Shown here in pieces: positions 49,076 through 57,900 of a stretch of DNA of 64,000 nucleotides (its first letter is position 1; every line of letters begins with the position of its first letter). The notes beneath the pieces are model-generated. The model saw only the letters and a program-made list of their open reading frames with translations. It had not been told where the DNA came from and did not search any database. This stretch comes from DAOTXN01 sp034435435 (lineage in GTDB: Bacteria; Chloroflexota; Anaerolineae; S140-20): assembly GCA_034435435.1 (NCBI GenBank), contig DAOTXN010000089.1:51518-115517 (forward strand). Direction: 5' to 3'. The translations under genes were made by a program, and so were the position numbers.

Positions 49076-49899
49076 CCGTCCTTCGTCATCCGTCGCCACG
49101 CCTGGGTCAGCGCCGCGATATTTTCAAACACGAAATCGGGCTGGATGGGCGAGGTCTCCAGGTCGGCGGGCTGGGTGACGCCGGACAGGACCAGGATGGT
49201 GGTCAGCCCGGCGTTCTGGCCGCCCAGAATGTCGGTTTCGAGGCGGTCGCCCAGCATGGCGGTGGCGGCCGGCTCGGCGCCCATGCGGTGCATGGCGATC
49301 TGGAGCATGGTAGGCGCGGGCTTGCCGATGACAGTCGGCTCGACGTCAGTGGCGGCGACGAGGGCGGCCAGGATGGCCCCCGCGCCGGGCAACAGGCCGC
49401 GCTCGCCGGGCCAGGTGCGGTCGGCGTTGGTGGCGATGAATGTCGCCCCGGCGCGGATGTGCAGCGTGGCCGCGGCCAGTTTGTCAAAGCTCACGTGGCG
49501 GTCCCAACTGCCGACGACAAAGCAGGCGCTGCCGGGTTCGGCGGCGTCGTCCAGCAAGCGAAAACCGCGCCCGGCCAGCGTCTGGCGCAACCCTTCCATG
49601 CCGACGACGTAAATGGGCGCGCCAGGTTCGGCGCGCTCGGCCAGATATTCAGCAGTGGCCTGAGCCGAGGTGATGATCTCGGCGGACGAGACGGCGATCC
49701 CGTACCCGGCCAGTTTTTCGGCGTAACTGCTGGCGAGCCGGCTGGCGTTGTTGGTGGCCAGGATGAAAGGGATGGGTCGGCGACGCAGGAACGCGAAAAA
49801 TTCGGCCAGGCCGGGCATGGGCCGGTCTCCGCGCCATAGCACGCCGTCCATGTCGATGAGTAGATGCCGCACGTGTTGGAGGGATTTCCGAGTGTTCAT
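49072..49899 (-). CDS. HAD-IIA (NagD-like) phosphatase
   Basis: 275 residues from ATG 49899. HAD motif I is LLIDMDGVLWRG, motif II FILATNNAS, the C2 cap lies between about 85 and 175, motif III Lys is in IGKPAPTM and motif IV is AMLGDRLETDILGGQNAG. Members dephosphorylate sugar phosphates, nucleotides or glycolytic by-products such as 2-phosphoglycolate. No ribosome site precedes the ATG and the predicted transcript starts only about two bases upstream, so it may be leaderless. The C terminus MTKDG with its stop comes from the heptameric repeat shared with rlmN. Confidence 0.9.
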   Translation of the reverse strand: MNTRKSLQHVRHLLIDMDGVLWRGDRPMPGLAEFFAFLRRRPIPFILATNNASRLASSYAEKLAGYGIAVSSAEIITSAQATAEYLAERAEPGAPIYVVGMEGLRQTLAGRGFRLLDDAAEPGSACFVVGSWDRHVSFDKLAAATLHIRAGATFIATNADRTWPGERGLLPGAGAILAALVAATDVEPTVIGKPAPTMLQIAMHRMGAEPAATAMLGDRLETDILGGQNAGLTTILVLSGVTQPADLETSPIQPDFVFENIAALTQAWRRMTKDG

Positions 49900-49907
49900 A
49901 AGGGTTG

Positions 49908-49935
49908 ATTCTAACAGATTTGACGCGGATTGCAA
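49908..49935 (-). promoter_or_regulatory. Promoter of the HAD-rlmN operon
   Basis: On the minus strand TTGCAA (49930-49935), a 16-base spacer and TAGAAT (49908-49913). The transcript would start near 49901, practically at the ATG. It is back to back with the GT2 promoter. Confidence 0.5.
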
Positions 49936-49940
49936 TACGG

Positions 49941-49969
49941 TTGCCACGGGCAAGGCGTTGGGTTATAAT
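49941..49969 (+). promoter_or_regulatory. Promoter of the glycosyltransferase operon
   Basis: TTGCCA (49941-49946), a 17-base spacer and a perfect TATAAT (49964-49969). It rules out the longer open frame upstream as part of the GT2 gene. Confidence 0.7.
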
Positions 49970-50014
49970 CGCCCGTCGGCTATGGCCGAATTCGAGTCTT
50001 GGAGGATGGGCGCG

Positions 50015-50728
50015 ATGAAGCTTTCTATCATCATACCGGTGTACAACGAGCGCGACACCATACGTGAGATTTTGCGCCAGGTGCGAAACGTCAAGCTGGA
50101 GATTGAGACGAACGCGGGTCTGGTGGCGCTGGAGAAGGAAATTATTATCGTGGACGACATGTCCACCGACGGCACGCGCCAGATACTAGAAGAAGAGCAG
50201 GCCCAGGGCGATCTGGTGCTGTTGTTCCACGAACGCAATCGGGGCAAAGGGGCCGGGGTGCGTACGGGCATCGCGCGCTCCACCGGCGACATCGTGCTCA
50301 TTCAGGACGCCGATTTGGAATACGACCCGCGCGACTATCCGGCCTTGTTGCGACCCATTTTGGAAAAGCGCATCCAGGTGGTGTACGGCTCGCGCTTTCT
50401 AGGTCCGCGCAAGGCCATGCTTTTCTGGCACATGCTGGGCAATAAGCTCCTGACGCTCGTGACCAACGTGCTCTATAACGCCATCCTGAGCGACATGGAG
50501 ACGTGCTATAAAGTTCTGGAGGGCGACTTGGCCCGCGGCTTGAAACTGCGTTCAGAAGGCTGGGGCATTGACCCCGAGATCACCGTCAAAGTGCTCAAGC
50601 GCGGCCAGCGCATCTTTGAAGTGCCCATCAGTTATTACGGGCGCGAATATCACGAGGGCAAAAAGATTTCGTGGCGCGACGGGTTCACTGTGCTGTGGGC
50701 GTTGCTCAAGTACCGCGTGGTAGACTAG
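50015..50728 (+). CDS. Family 2 glycosyltransferase
   Basis: 237 residues from ATG 50015, with GGAGG 9 bases before it. GT2 motifs: SIIIPVYNERDTI at the N terminus, IIVDDMSTDGT, the DxD-like metal site in QDADLEYDP, and FEVPISYYGREYHEGKKI at the end. It has no membrane helices beyond one weak hydrophobic stretch, and resembles dolichyl-phosphate mannose/glucose synthase-like enzymes that make polyprenyl-linked sugars. That fits the next gene, a GT39-type enzyme that would use such a lipid-linked sugar. The stop lies inside the next gene. Confidence 0.92.
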   Translation: MKLSIIIPVYNERDTIREILRQVRNVKLEIETNAGLVALEKEIIIVDDMSTDGTRQILEEEQAQGDLVLLFHERNRGKGAGVRTGIARSTGDIVLIQDADLEYDPRDYPALLRPILEKRIQVVYGSRFLGPRKAMLFWHMLGNKLLTLVTNVLYNAILSDMETCYKVLEGDLARGLKLRSEGWGIDPEITVKVLKRGQRIFEVPISYYGREYHEGKKISWRDGFTVLWALLKYRVVD

Positions 50729-52191
50729 CGCCGCTGGTCGGGCTGGTTCTGGTCGGGCTGGCGCTGCGGGTTGTCCCGCTGGTTAACGACCCGCTGCATC
50801 AGGACGAAGCCCTGTACGGTTACTGGGGGCGGCTGGTCAGCAGCGGGCAGGATCCCTGGCTGACGACGGTAGCGGTGGATAAACCCCCCCTGGCGCTGTA
50901 TCTCATTGCGGGCAGCCAGGCTGTGTTTGGCGCGAGCCGCTTTGCCATCCGATTGCCCGCTCTGGCCGCCAGCTTGCTCGCTATTCCGCTAATTTATGCC
51001 CTTGGCCGCCGGTTGTACGGGCGGCGGGGCGTGGGGTGGGTGGCCGCGGCGATGATGGCGCTCACCCCTTTTCCGGTGTTGTTTGGCGCGACGGCGTTCA
51101 CTGATGCGTTGCTGGTGCTGTTCTGGCTGGCGGCGTGCGTCGCAGCGGTGGGCGGGCGGTGGGGCAGCGCCGGCGCGCTGTTGGGGCTGGCGTTTGCTAC
51201 GAAACAGCAGGCATTGGTGTTGGGCGGGTTGGTGGTTGGGTTGGGGGTGGCGCATTGGCAGACGCGGCAAGGGCGCCAGGCCGCTATCCGATTCGCTCTG
51301 GCGTTTATCACGGTAGCCGCGAGCGTATGGTTTTGGGATTATTTTCGCATAGTCAATAATAGGACAACAGGATTTTGGGGCCAGGGGGTAGACAGTTACG
51401 GCGGGTTGCGCCTGATCTGGTCGTCGGAGCTGGCGGCGCGCGGGCGGGAATGGGCGTGGTTGGGCGGATACTTGTTGGGCTGGCGCTGGCTGGGGGTGGT
51501 TTTTTTGGTCGGGTTGGCGGCGCTGCTGATTTACGACTTGGGCCGGGGGCGTCGCACTGGCCCGGCGCTGGCGGACGTGGCGCTTATCGCCTTTGGGCTG
51601 TTCTATGCGTTGCTGCACTGGCTGGCGGCGTTCCCGGTGTGGGATCGGTATCTATTGCCCCTGGCGCCGGTGATGGGCCTGTTGCTGGGGCGAGTCAGCG
51701 AGTCAGTGAGTCAGCGAATCAGCGAAGGGATTTCATGCTTTGCGTTTCACGAATTACGAATTGCGTTTTACGTTTTACTCGTTCTGGTTCTGTTCAGCAG
51801 CGGCGTGCTGGCCGCAGCGGGGCGCATTCCCGTCGGCGGCGACCACGGGGCATACCACGGACTGGAAGAGGTGGTGGCTTTTTTGCGGGATTTGCCGGTG
51901 GGCACAGTGCTGTACGACCGCTGGCTGAGCTGGCATTATGATTTTTATCTGTTCGACGCTTACCTGTACCGGGCGGGGTTTCCCACGCCGGAGTGGCTGG
52001 CGACGGACGCGGCGGCCCATTTCGATGGCCGCCCGCGCTACGTGGTTGTACCGGGTTGGGAGTCGGCGGCGCGCCTGAGGCGGGCGCTGGCTGCCGAGGG
52101 CTTGGGTATGTTTCCTGTGCTGACCACACAGCGACGCGACGGTACGACCTCATTCACCGTGTATGCGATAGAGTGGAATGACCGAGAATAG
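50671..52191 (+). CDS. ArnT/PMT-type (GT39/GT83) membrane glycosyltransferase
   Basis: About 506 residues from GTG 50671; GTG 50695 is equally possible, and no ATG fits. It overlaps the GT2 gene by about 58 bases. About 10-12 transmembrane helices; the first loop carries the catalytic acidic motif NDPLHQDEALYGYW and the DKPPLALYL motif. Such enzymes move a sugar from a polyprenyl phosphate to protein or lipid on the outer face of the membrane. Residues about 345-370 (51691-51780) are encoded by heptameric/octameric repeats like those in intergenic regions (SESVSQRISE, then FHELRIAFYV). Confidence 0.88.
   Translation: MARRVHCAVGVAQVPRGRLAPLVGLVLVGLALRVVPLVNDPLHQDEALYGYWGRLVSSGQDPWLTTVAVDKPPLALYLIAGSQAVFGASRFAIRLPALAASLLAIPLIYALGRRLYGRRGVGWVAAAMMALTPFPVLFGATAFTDALLVLFWLAACVAAVGGRWGSAGALLGLAFATKQQALVLGGLVVGLGVAHWQTRQGRQAAIRFALAFITVAASVWFWDYFRIVNNRTTGFWGQGVDSYGGLRLIWSSELAARGREWAWLGGYLLGWRWLGVVFLVGLAALLIYDLGRGRRTGPALADVALIAFGLFYALLHWLAAFPVWDRYLLPLAPVMGLLLGRVSESVSQRISEGISCFAFHELRIAFYVLLVLVLFSSGVLAAAGRIPVGGDHGAYHGLEEVVAFLRDLPVGTVLYDRWLSWHYDFYLFDAYLYRAGFPTPEWLATDAAAHFDGRPRYVVVPGWESAARLRRALAAEGLGMFPVLTTQRRDGTTSFTVYAIEWNDRE
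51691..51780 (+). repeat. In-frame short tandem repeats inside the GT39-type gene
   Basis: Four octamers of the type AGTCAGCG (51691-51725) are followed by heptamers TGCGTTT, CACGAAT, TACGAAT, TGCGTTT, TACGTTT (51741-51780). The heptamers match the intergenic TTTCACG family. The reading frame is kept. Confidence 0.8.
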
Positions 52192-54991
52192 GGCGGTGAA
52201 CCGGCGCAAGGATGGATTGGCCCTGTTGTCGCTGGGCGGGCTGGTCGCGCTTTTTCTGTGGCGGCTGGCGCTGACCGATTTGATCATCGGGCGCGGCGAC
52301 TTGTTTTTCTATTTTTACCCCTACCGGGATTTCGCGGCGGCGGCGGCGCGGGCCGGGCGTGTGCCGTTGTGGAATCCGTATTTGTTTATGGGCGCGCCTT
52401 TTTTGGCGAACTCGCAGGCCGGGTTTTTCTACCCCTTGAACCTGGCGCTGGCATGGCTACCGGTGACGCGCATGGTCAACGCCAGTTTGGTCATTCACAC
52501 TGCGCTGGCGGCGACAGGGGCTTATGTTTGGGGCCGGGGCGGGCTGGCCCTGAGCCGGCCGGCGGCCTGGCTGAGCGGGGTGTGTTATGGCTTGGGCGGC
52601 TATTATCTGGCTCAGGTAGAGCATTTGAATCAGGCGCAGGTGCTGGCCTGGCTGCCGTGGTTGTTGCGAGTGGCAAGCCCCTGGCACTGCCCGCCAGGGC
52701 AAGTGGGCGAGCGGCGAGGGGCGGGTAGTGTATTCCGCATGGCCGGGCTGGCGGCGATTATGGGGGTGCAGTTTTTAGCCGGCCACACGCAGTCGGTTTT
52801 TATTTGTCTGGTGGGGTTGGCGGGGTACGTCGGGCTGCCGCTGGCGTGGGACGTGTTGCGCCGCCGGGTGAGTTGGCGGGGATTGGTCCGACCGGGGGTG
52901 TTTTTGGTAGGGGCGGCGTTGCTGGGCGCGGCGCTGGCGGCAGTGCAGCTTTTGCCGACCTGGGAGCTGACACAGTTGTCGGTGCGCAGCGGCGGCCTGC
53001 CGTACAAAGAAGCCGTGTCTTTTTCGCTCCGGCCGGGGTTGCTGGGGCGGGCGCTGCTGCCCGGCTGGGGGGCGACGTTGTTCCCCGAATTCGTGGCCTA
53101 CGTGGGCGTGACGGGCCTGGCCCTGGCCGTGGTCGGAGGGGCGGCGGCCGGATTTGACTCTTTTCGCGCGCGGAACGGGCGGCGAGGGGCGCTGATTCTC
53201 GCCGGGCTGGGGTTGTTTCTGGCGCTGGGCGGCTTTAACCCACTCTATTTTCTGCTGGTCAAGCTCGGGCCGGGGTTCGGGCTGTTTCGCGCGCCGGCCC
53301 GTTGGCTGGCGCTGTACGCGGTGGGCGTGGCCGGGCTGGCCGGGGTCGGGCTGGATAAACTGGTCGCCGGGGCGGGTGCGCCGAGGCTGAGGCGCTGGAA
53401 GGTTGGGTGGTTGGCGCTTGGCGTGGCGCTGGCTGTTTTGGTGGCCGGCGGGCAATGGTTGGGCAAAGTGGAATCAGACCTGGCCCCGCCGCTCAAGGCG
53501 TGGTCGGTGCTGGGTTGGCTGGCCACCGCCCTCGTATTCGGATCTGCGCTCTACCTTCATTTCTCGCGCCTCACGCTCGTTGTCCTTGTCATCTGCGAGT
53601 TGTTCGCCGCCAGCCAATTTTTGCCTCTCCAGCGCGCCACCGCCCCCGGCGCGCTGACCAGCCTGCGTCCGGCAGTGGCGCATTTGTTGGCCGCGGCGGC
53701 CGACGAGACTCCCCCGGCCCGCTTTTTGAGCATCTCAGATATCTTGTTCGATCCGGGCGACAAGCCGGAGATTGAAACGGCGCTGGGGCCTCAGCTTTCC
53801 AATGATGCGGTGTACGATTATCTCATCGCTACCAAGCAAAAAGAGGTCCTCATTCCCAATTTGCCGCTCTACTACCGTCTGCCGGCGATGGACGGTTACG
53901 ACGGCGGGGTGTTGCCGCTGCGCCGCTACGTCACGCTGGAACGGTTGTACATGCCCGCCGAGCAAGTGGCTATTGATGGGCGCCTGCGCGAGAATCTGGA
54001 AACCATCCCCGACGGGCGCTGGCTGAGTCTGTTCAACGCGCGCTACATCCTCACCGACAAGCTGGACGACGCCTGGCTCGACGGCGTGTTGTATGATTTG
54101 CAGATGGGCGCTCACTTGTCTGCTAGCCAGGAGGCGGCGGTGGGATACGCGCCGCCGCTGGCAGCGACGGCGCTGGGAGTGGTGTATCAGGCCGACGGGG
54201 CGCCTGCTGATACGGTCCTGGCGCGGTTGGAGGTCACTTTTGAGAGTGGGGTACAGACCCTGGTCCTGCGCGCAGACGCCACGGCGACCGGGGACCGCGT
54301 GGCGCGGCTGAGTTGGGGGGGCGCCGATACGCCGACGAGCGTTCGCGTGAGTGGCGCATGGCAAGAGGGAGAGGTGTTTATCCGGGGTCTGAGCTTGATC
54401 GACGAGCGCACTGATGTTTTCCAATCGCTGGTTTTGTCGGATCGTGGCCGGTTCCGGCTGGCGCATTCGGGCGACGTCAAGATTTACGAGAACCTGGATG
54501 TGCTGCCCCGGGCCTTCTTTGTATCCCAAGCCGTTACCGCGCGAAACGATGCGGCGGCGCTGACCGCGATGCGCGATCCGGCCTTTGATCCGGCCACGAC
54601 CGCCGTTTTGGCCGGAAAGCGCGATGTGGGATTGGCCCCAATCTCCAATCTCCAATCCCCAATCCCCAATCTTCAATCTCCCATCGCCAATTTCGTGCGC
54701 TACGAGCCGGAGCGCGTCATTGTGGACGTCGTGGCTCCTAGCGCCGGCTGGCTGGTTTTGACCGACGCCTGGTATCCGGGATGGGAGGTGCAGGTAGACG
54801 GTCAGGCGGCGGTAGTGGAGCGCGCAGACGTCTTGTTTCGCGCGGTGGCTGTTTCGGCGGGGGCGCACCGGGTCGAATGGGTTTATCGCCCGGCCTCGTT
54901 TCGGTGGGGCACGGTAGTGAGCCTGGGGGGGCTGGTCATGCTATTTGCTCTGATCGGACGGCGTGCCTGGTGGATCGGTATTATGCGGTGA
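52178..54991 (+). CDS. YfhO-family integral membrane protein
   Basis: 937 residues. About 12 hydrophobic helices lie in the first 490 residues, with the family loop PYRDFAAAAARAGRVPLWNP and FMGAPFLANSQAGFFYPLN near the N terminus; a large soluble domain (about 500-900) precedes a final transmembrane helix. YfhO proteins are large GT-C-like enzymes linked to glycosylation of lipoteichoic acid or other envelope polymers in Firmicutes. It starts 14 bases before the end of the GT39 gene, so the three genes form one envelope-glycan unit. Residues about 818-838 are encoded by a heptamer tract. Its 3' end overlaps the convergent fusion gene by 11 bases. Confidence 0.9.
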   Translation: MTENRAVNRRKDGLALLSLGGLVALFLWRLALTDLIIGRGDLFFYFYPYRDFAAAAARAGRVPLWNPYLFMGAPFLANSQAGFFYPLNLALAWLPVTRMVNASLVIHTALAATGAYVWGRGGLALSRPAAWLSGVCYGLGGYYLAQVEHLNQAQVLAWLPWLLRVASPWHCPPGQVGERRGAGSVFRMAGLAAIMGVQFLAGHTQSVFICLVGLAGYVGLPLAWDVLRRRVSWRGLVRPGVFLVGAALLGAALAAVQLLPTWELTQLSVRSGGLPYKEAVSFSLRPGLLGRALLPGWGATLFPEFVAYVGVTGLALAVVGGAAAGFDSFRARNGRRGALILAGLGLFLALGGFNPLYFLLVKLGPGFGLFRAPARWLALYAVGVAGLAGVGLDKLVAGAGAPRLRRWKVGWLALGVALAVLVAGGQWLGKVESDLAPPLKAWSVLGWLATALVFGSALYLHFSRLTLVVLVICELFAASQFLPLQRATAPGALTSLRPAVAHLLAAAADETPPARFLSISDILFDPGDKPEIETALGPQLSNDAVYDYLIATKQKEVLIPNLPLYYRLPAMDGYDGGVLPLRRYVTLERLYMPAEQVAIDGRLRENLETIPDGRWLSLFNARYILTDKLDDAWLDGVLYDLQMGAHLSASQEAAVGYAPPLAATALGVVYQADGAPADTVLARLEVTFESGVQTLVLRADATATGDRVARLSWGGADTPTSVRVSGAWQEGEVFIRGLSLIDERTDVFQSLVLSDRGRFRLAHSGDVKIYENLDVLPRAFFVSQAVTARNDAAALTAMRDPAFDPATTAVLAGKRDVGLAPISNLQSPIPNLQSPIANFVRYEPERVIVDVVAPSAGWLVLTDAWYPGWEVQVDGQAAVVERADVLFRAVAVSAGAHRVEWVYRPASFRWGTVVSLGGLVMLFALIGRRAWWIGIMR
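54630..54690 (+). repeat. In-frame CCAATCT/CCCAATC heptamers inside the YfhO gene
   Basis: About eight units of a seven-base repeat (CCAATCT, CCAATCC, CCAATCC, TTCAATC and variants), translated as ISNLQSPIPNLQSPIANF. The words resemble the heptameric STRR sequences known from cyanobacteria. It lies in the soluble domain, before a conserved-looking segment. Confidence 0.85.
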
Positions 54992-57900
54992 TATAGCCCT
55001 CTAGCTGAGAGCGCACGGCCAGCAGGTCGGCGCGTTGTTTTTGTCGCTGCTGGTGTTCGTGTTCCTCTATCGCTGCCTTCTCTAGCTCATCCAACACAGC
55101 GAGAGCTTGATCGACATAATCAATGGCAGAGCTATAGGCGCACAAGGTGCGAGATCGGCGGATGGCGCGGGCCAGATGCTCCAGAGCTTTCTCGTGCTGG
55201 CCGGCGTGCAAGTAGTGGTAGGCCAGAATATCGATTCTGGCGTCCAGCGAACTGGGCGTTCCCTCCTGCTCGATAGCACGCGCTGCCCGGCGATGATAAC
55301 GTTTTCGCAGTTCGCTTAGCATCTCAGTGTAGATGACTTCGCGTATGGCGGGGTGTTCAAACTGATATCGGTCCTCGGTGGCGTGCGCGCAGAGAAAGCC
55401 CGCGCGCAAGGCGCTGTCCAGATGGGTCAGGACTTGTTGCTCGGGTTGGTCGAGGGCGGCCAGGAGCCGATTGAAAGAAAAGTGATGTCCCAGGACGGCG
55501 GCTTGGCGCAGGGCAGATAAGACACCCTCTGATAAGCGTTCGAGGCGACGCAGGATGGCTTCTTCTAGCGTGATGGCCAGGCTGGTTTCTCCGATCGAGC
55601 CGCCTTCGGCCCGCGCCGGGCCTTCCTGATAGATATGGACGAGTTGTTCGATGTGCACAGGATTGCCCTCGGTTTGACTGTATAGCCATAGGGCGAGGTC
55701 GGAGGGGGCTTTGAGGGCGGATGTGATCAGATGCACATCGGTGGGGCCTAGGGGCTTCAATTCGATACGTTCGTCGACCCACGGGGTCAATGCTTGCAGA
55801 GCCTGGTGCAGTGCGGTATTGGACTGCGGCGCCGTGGTCCGACAAAGCCCGATGATCAGCAGACGCGGGATGCGCTCTTGCACCAGGCGCTGCAACAATC
55901 TCGAGCTTGCTGCGTCGGTCCATTGCATACCGTCCATTACCAACACGGCCGGTTGGTCGATGGTCAAGAGACGTATCGCCTTGCAGATGGCATCTTCTAA
56001 TTGCTCAAAGTTGGGGTGTGAAGAGCCATAGGTGGGCATAGCCGGCCGCAGACCTGGCATGAGGGTGGTAAGTGGCTGAGTCAAGTCACCGTCGCTCGCA
56101 TTGGAAGCCTGATTGCGCATGTCATTCAAGAGTTTTGAGAGCCGGTGCGCCGGTAGGTCCAGAAGCATGGCCTGGAGCGTCTCCAGAAAGGGTTTGTAGG
56201 GAAAAGACGGCTCGGCGGCGTAAAGCTCAGCGTGTAGAACGATCAATGGCGTGTCCGACCACCCCCAGATTGCCGAGTGTGTCAAATGGGTCTTGCCAAT
56301 ACCCCTGGGTCCACACATCAACACAAACGCGCTTTGTCCCTGCGCCACACGCTTTAGCTGTTGGCGCAGCTTTTGCTGTGCGGCGTCGCGACCGGGTAGT
56401 TGACCTTGTGGAGGCAGTGGAGCGAGCTTGGATAGCAGTTGACTAACAGTCGAGACGTTGGGTGGGCGGTCACGGGGGTTCTTGTGCAGCAAGCTGAGAA
56501 TCAGGTGATCCAGAGAGCGGGATACTCCCGGGTTGTGACGCCGAGGTGGCACAGGCGGCTGGCGTAGTTGCAGGGCGATCCAGTCTTCATCTTGGTCGTT
56601 CGTGACAAAGGGGGGGCTGCCGGCGAGCATTTCGTAGAGAATGGTTCCCAGCGCATACAGGTCGGATGCCATAGACGCGCCGTATCCTTGGAGCTGCTCC
56701 GGAGCCAGATAGTCAAGAGGACCGGGGTGGATGGGTAGTTCAGACAAGGGCCTGGTAGTTCCCAGCCAACCGATCCCCCAATTGACAATTTTGATCGTGT
56801 CGTCGTCCAAAACCAAGATGTCCTCAGGAACCAGAGCGCCGTGCACAATGCCCTGGTTGTGGGCGTATTCTAGCGCCTGGGCGATTTGCAGGCCGATGTG
56901 CAACGCCTGCGTAGGGTCTGGCGTGGCGCGGCTGTTGATGATCTGGCGCAGCGAGCGCCCTTGGGTGTATTCACTGGTCACATAGCGGATCGGGTCAGGC
57001 TTGCTTTGCAGCGGCCCGGCCTCCAGGATGTCGGCGATGAAGGGGTGGCGCAAGCTAGAGGCAGCGTGGGCTGCTTTGAGGATGGCCCCGGCTGCTGCAG
57101 GTCCCAGCGATGGGCACAAGACCAGGAGATTGACCTGCCGGCCTGTGGGCCGGTCGGTGGCGAGATAGTTGTCGCCGAGGTAATGACGATGCGCGCGGCG
57201 CCGAATTTTGTAGCGATCGTTGATTATGTGACCGGGTTGCAGTTCCAGGCCCTGGCGCAGGGTAGACAAGGCAGCTTGGGGTGAGTCGGCAGTGGCAAAA
57301 TGCTCGAGCGCGCCAGCCTTGATGAGGGCGCGGCGGTGTTCGGGTGAGAGGCCGCACAAGGCGATGGGCGCAGTAGTGCGCTGCCGGCGGGCGGTGAGCA
57401 GCGCGTTAATCCCTTTGGGGCCGAGATGAACAACTTGTGTCAGGTCGATAGCGATAGGCTGGTTCTCAAAACGCTGGATCGCCGTCTTGATCGCTTGTAT
57501 AACAACGGGGGTCGTCTCTGCGACGAGCCGGCCCTTCAGTTGCAATACGACACCTTCTGGCTGTGACACGCTGGATGTTTCTAGCGTGGCTTCGCGCCAA
57601 AGCTCCAGCTCCAGACCATCGTAGGCGACGATGACCTGGCAGGGGGGGCGTTCGGGGTGTTGTTCAAGGTATTTTTGGGCCTGGTCACGCAGGCTCCAGA
57701 TTTCTTCGTCGGTGGCGTAGGGGTCGTGGTGGAATAGGAGCAATTGCCGCACGCCAGCGCGAGTGGCCAGGTCGGCGCCGGCGATGGCCGAACTGTGGCC
57801 CCAATCTTCTTTTTGATAGGATTCGCGCAAGCTGAACATCGCGTCGAATACGAGCGCGTTGGCGTCGCGGAAGAATTCGACGGCGTGCCGGGTGGTTTCG

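Noticed and set aside
49748..50014. N-terminal extension of the GT2 protein
   Set aside because: The promoter at 49941-49969 lies inside the extension, and the GT2 motif starts right after ATG 50015.
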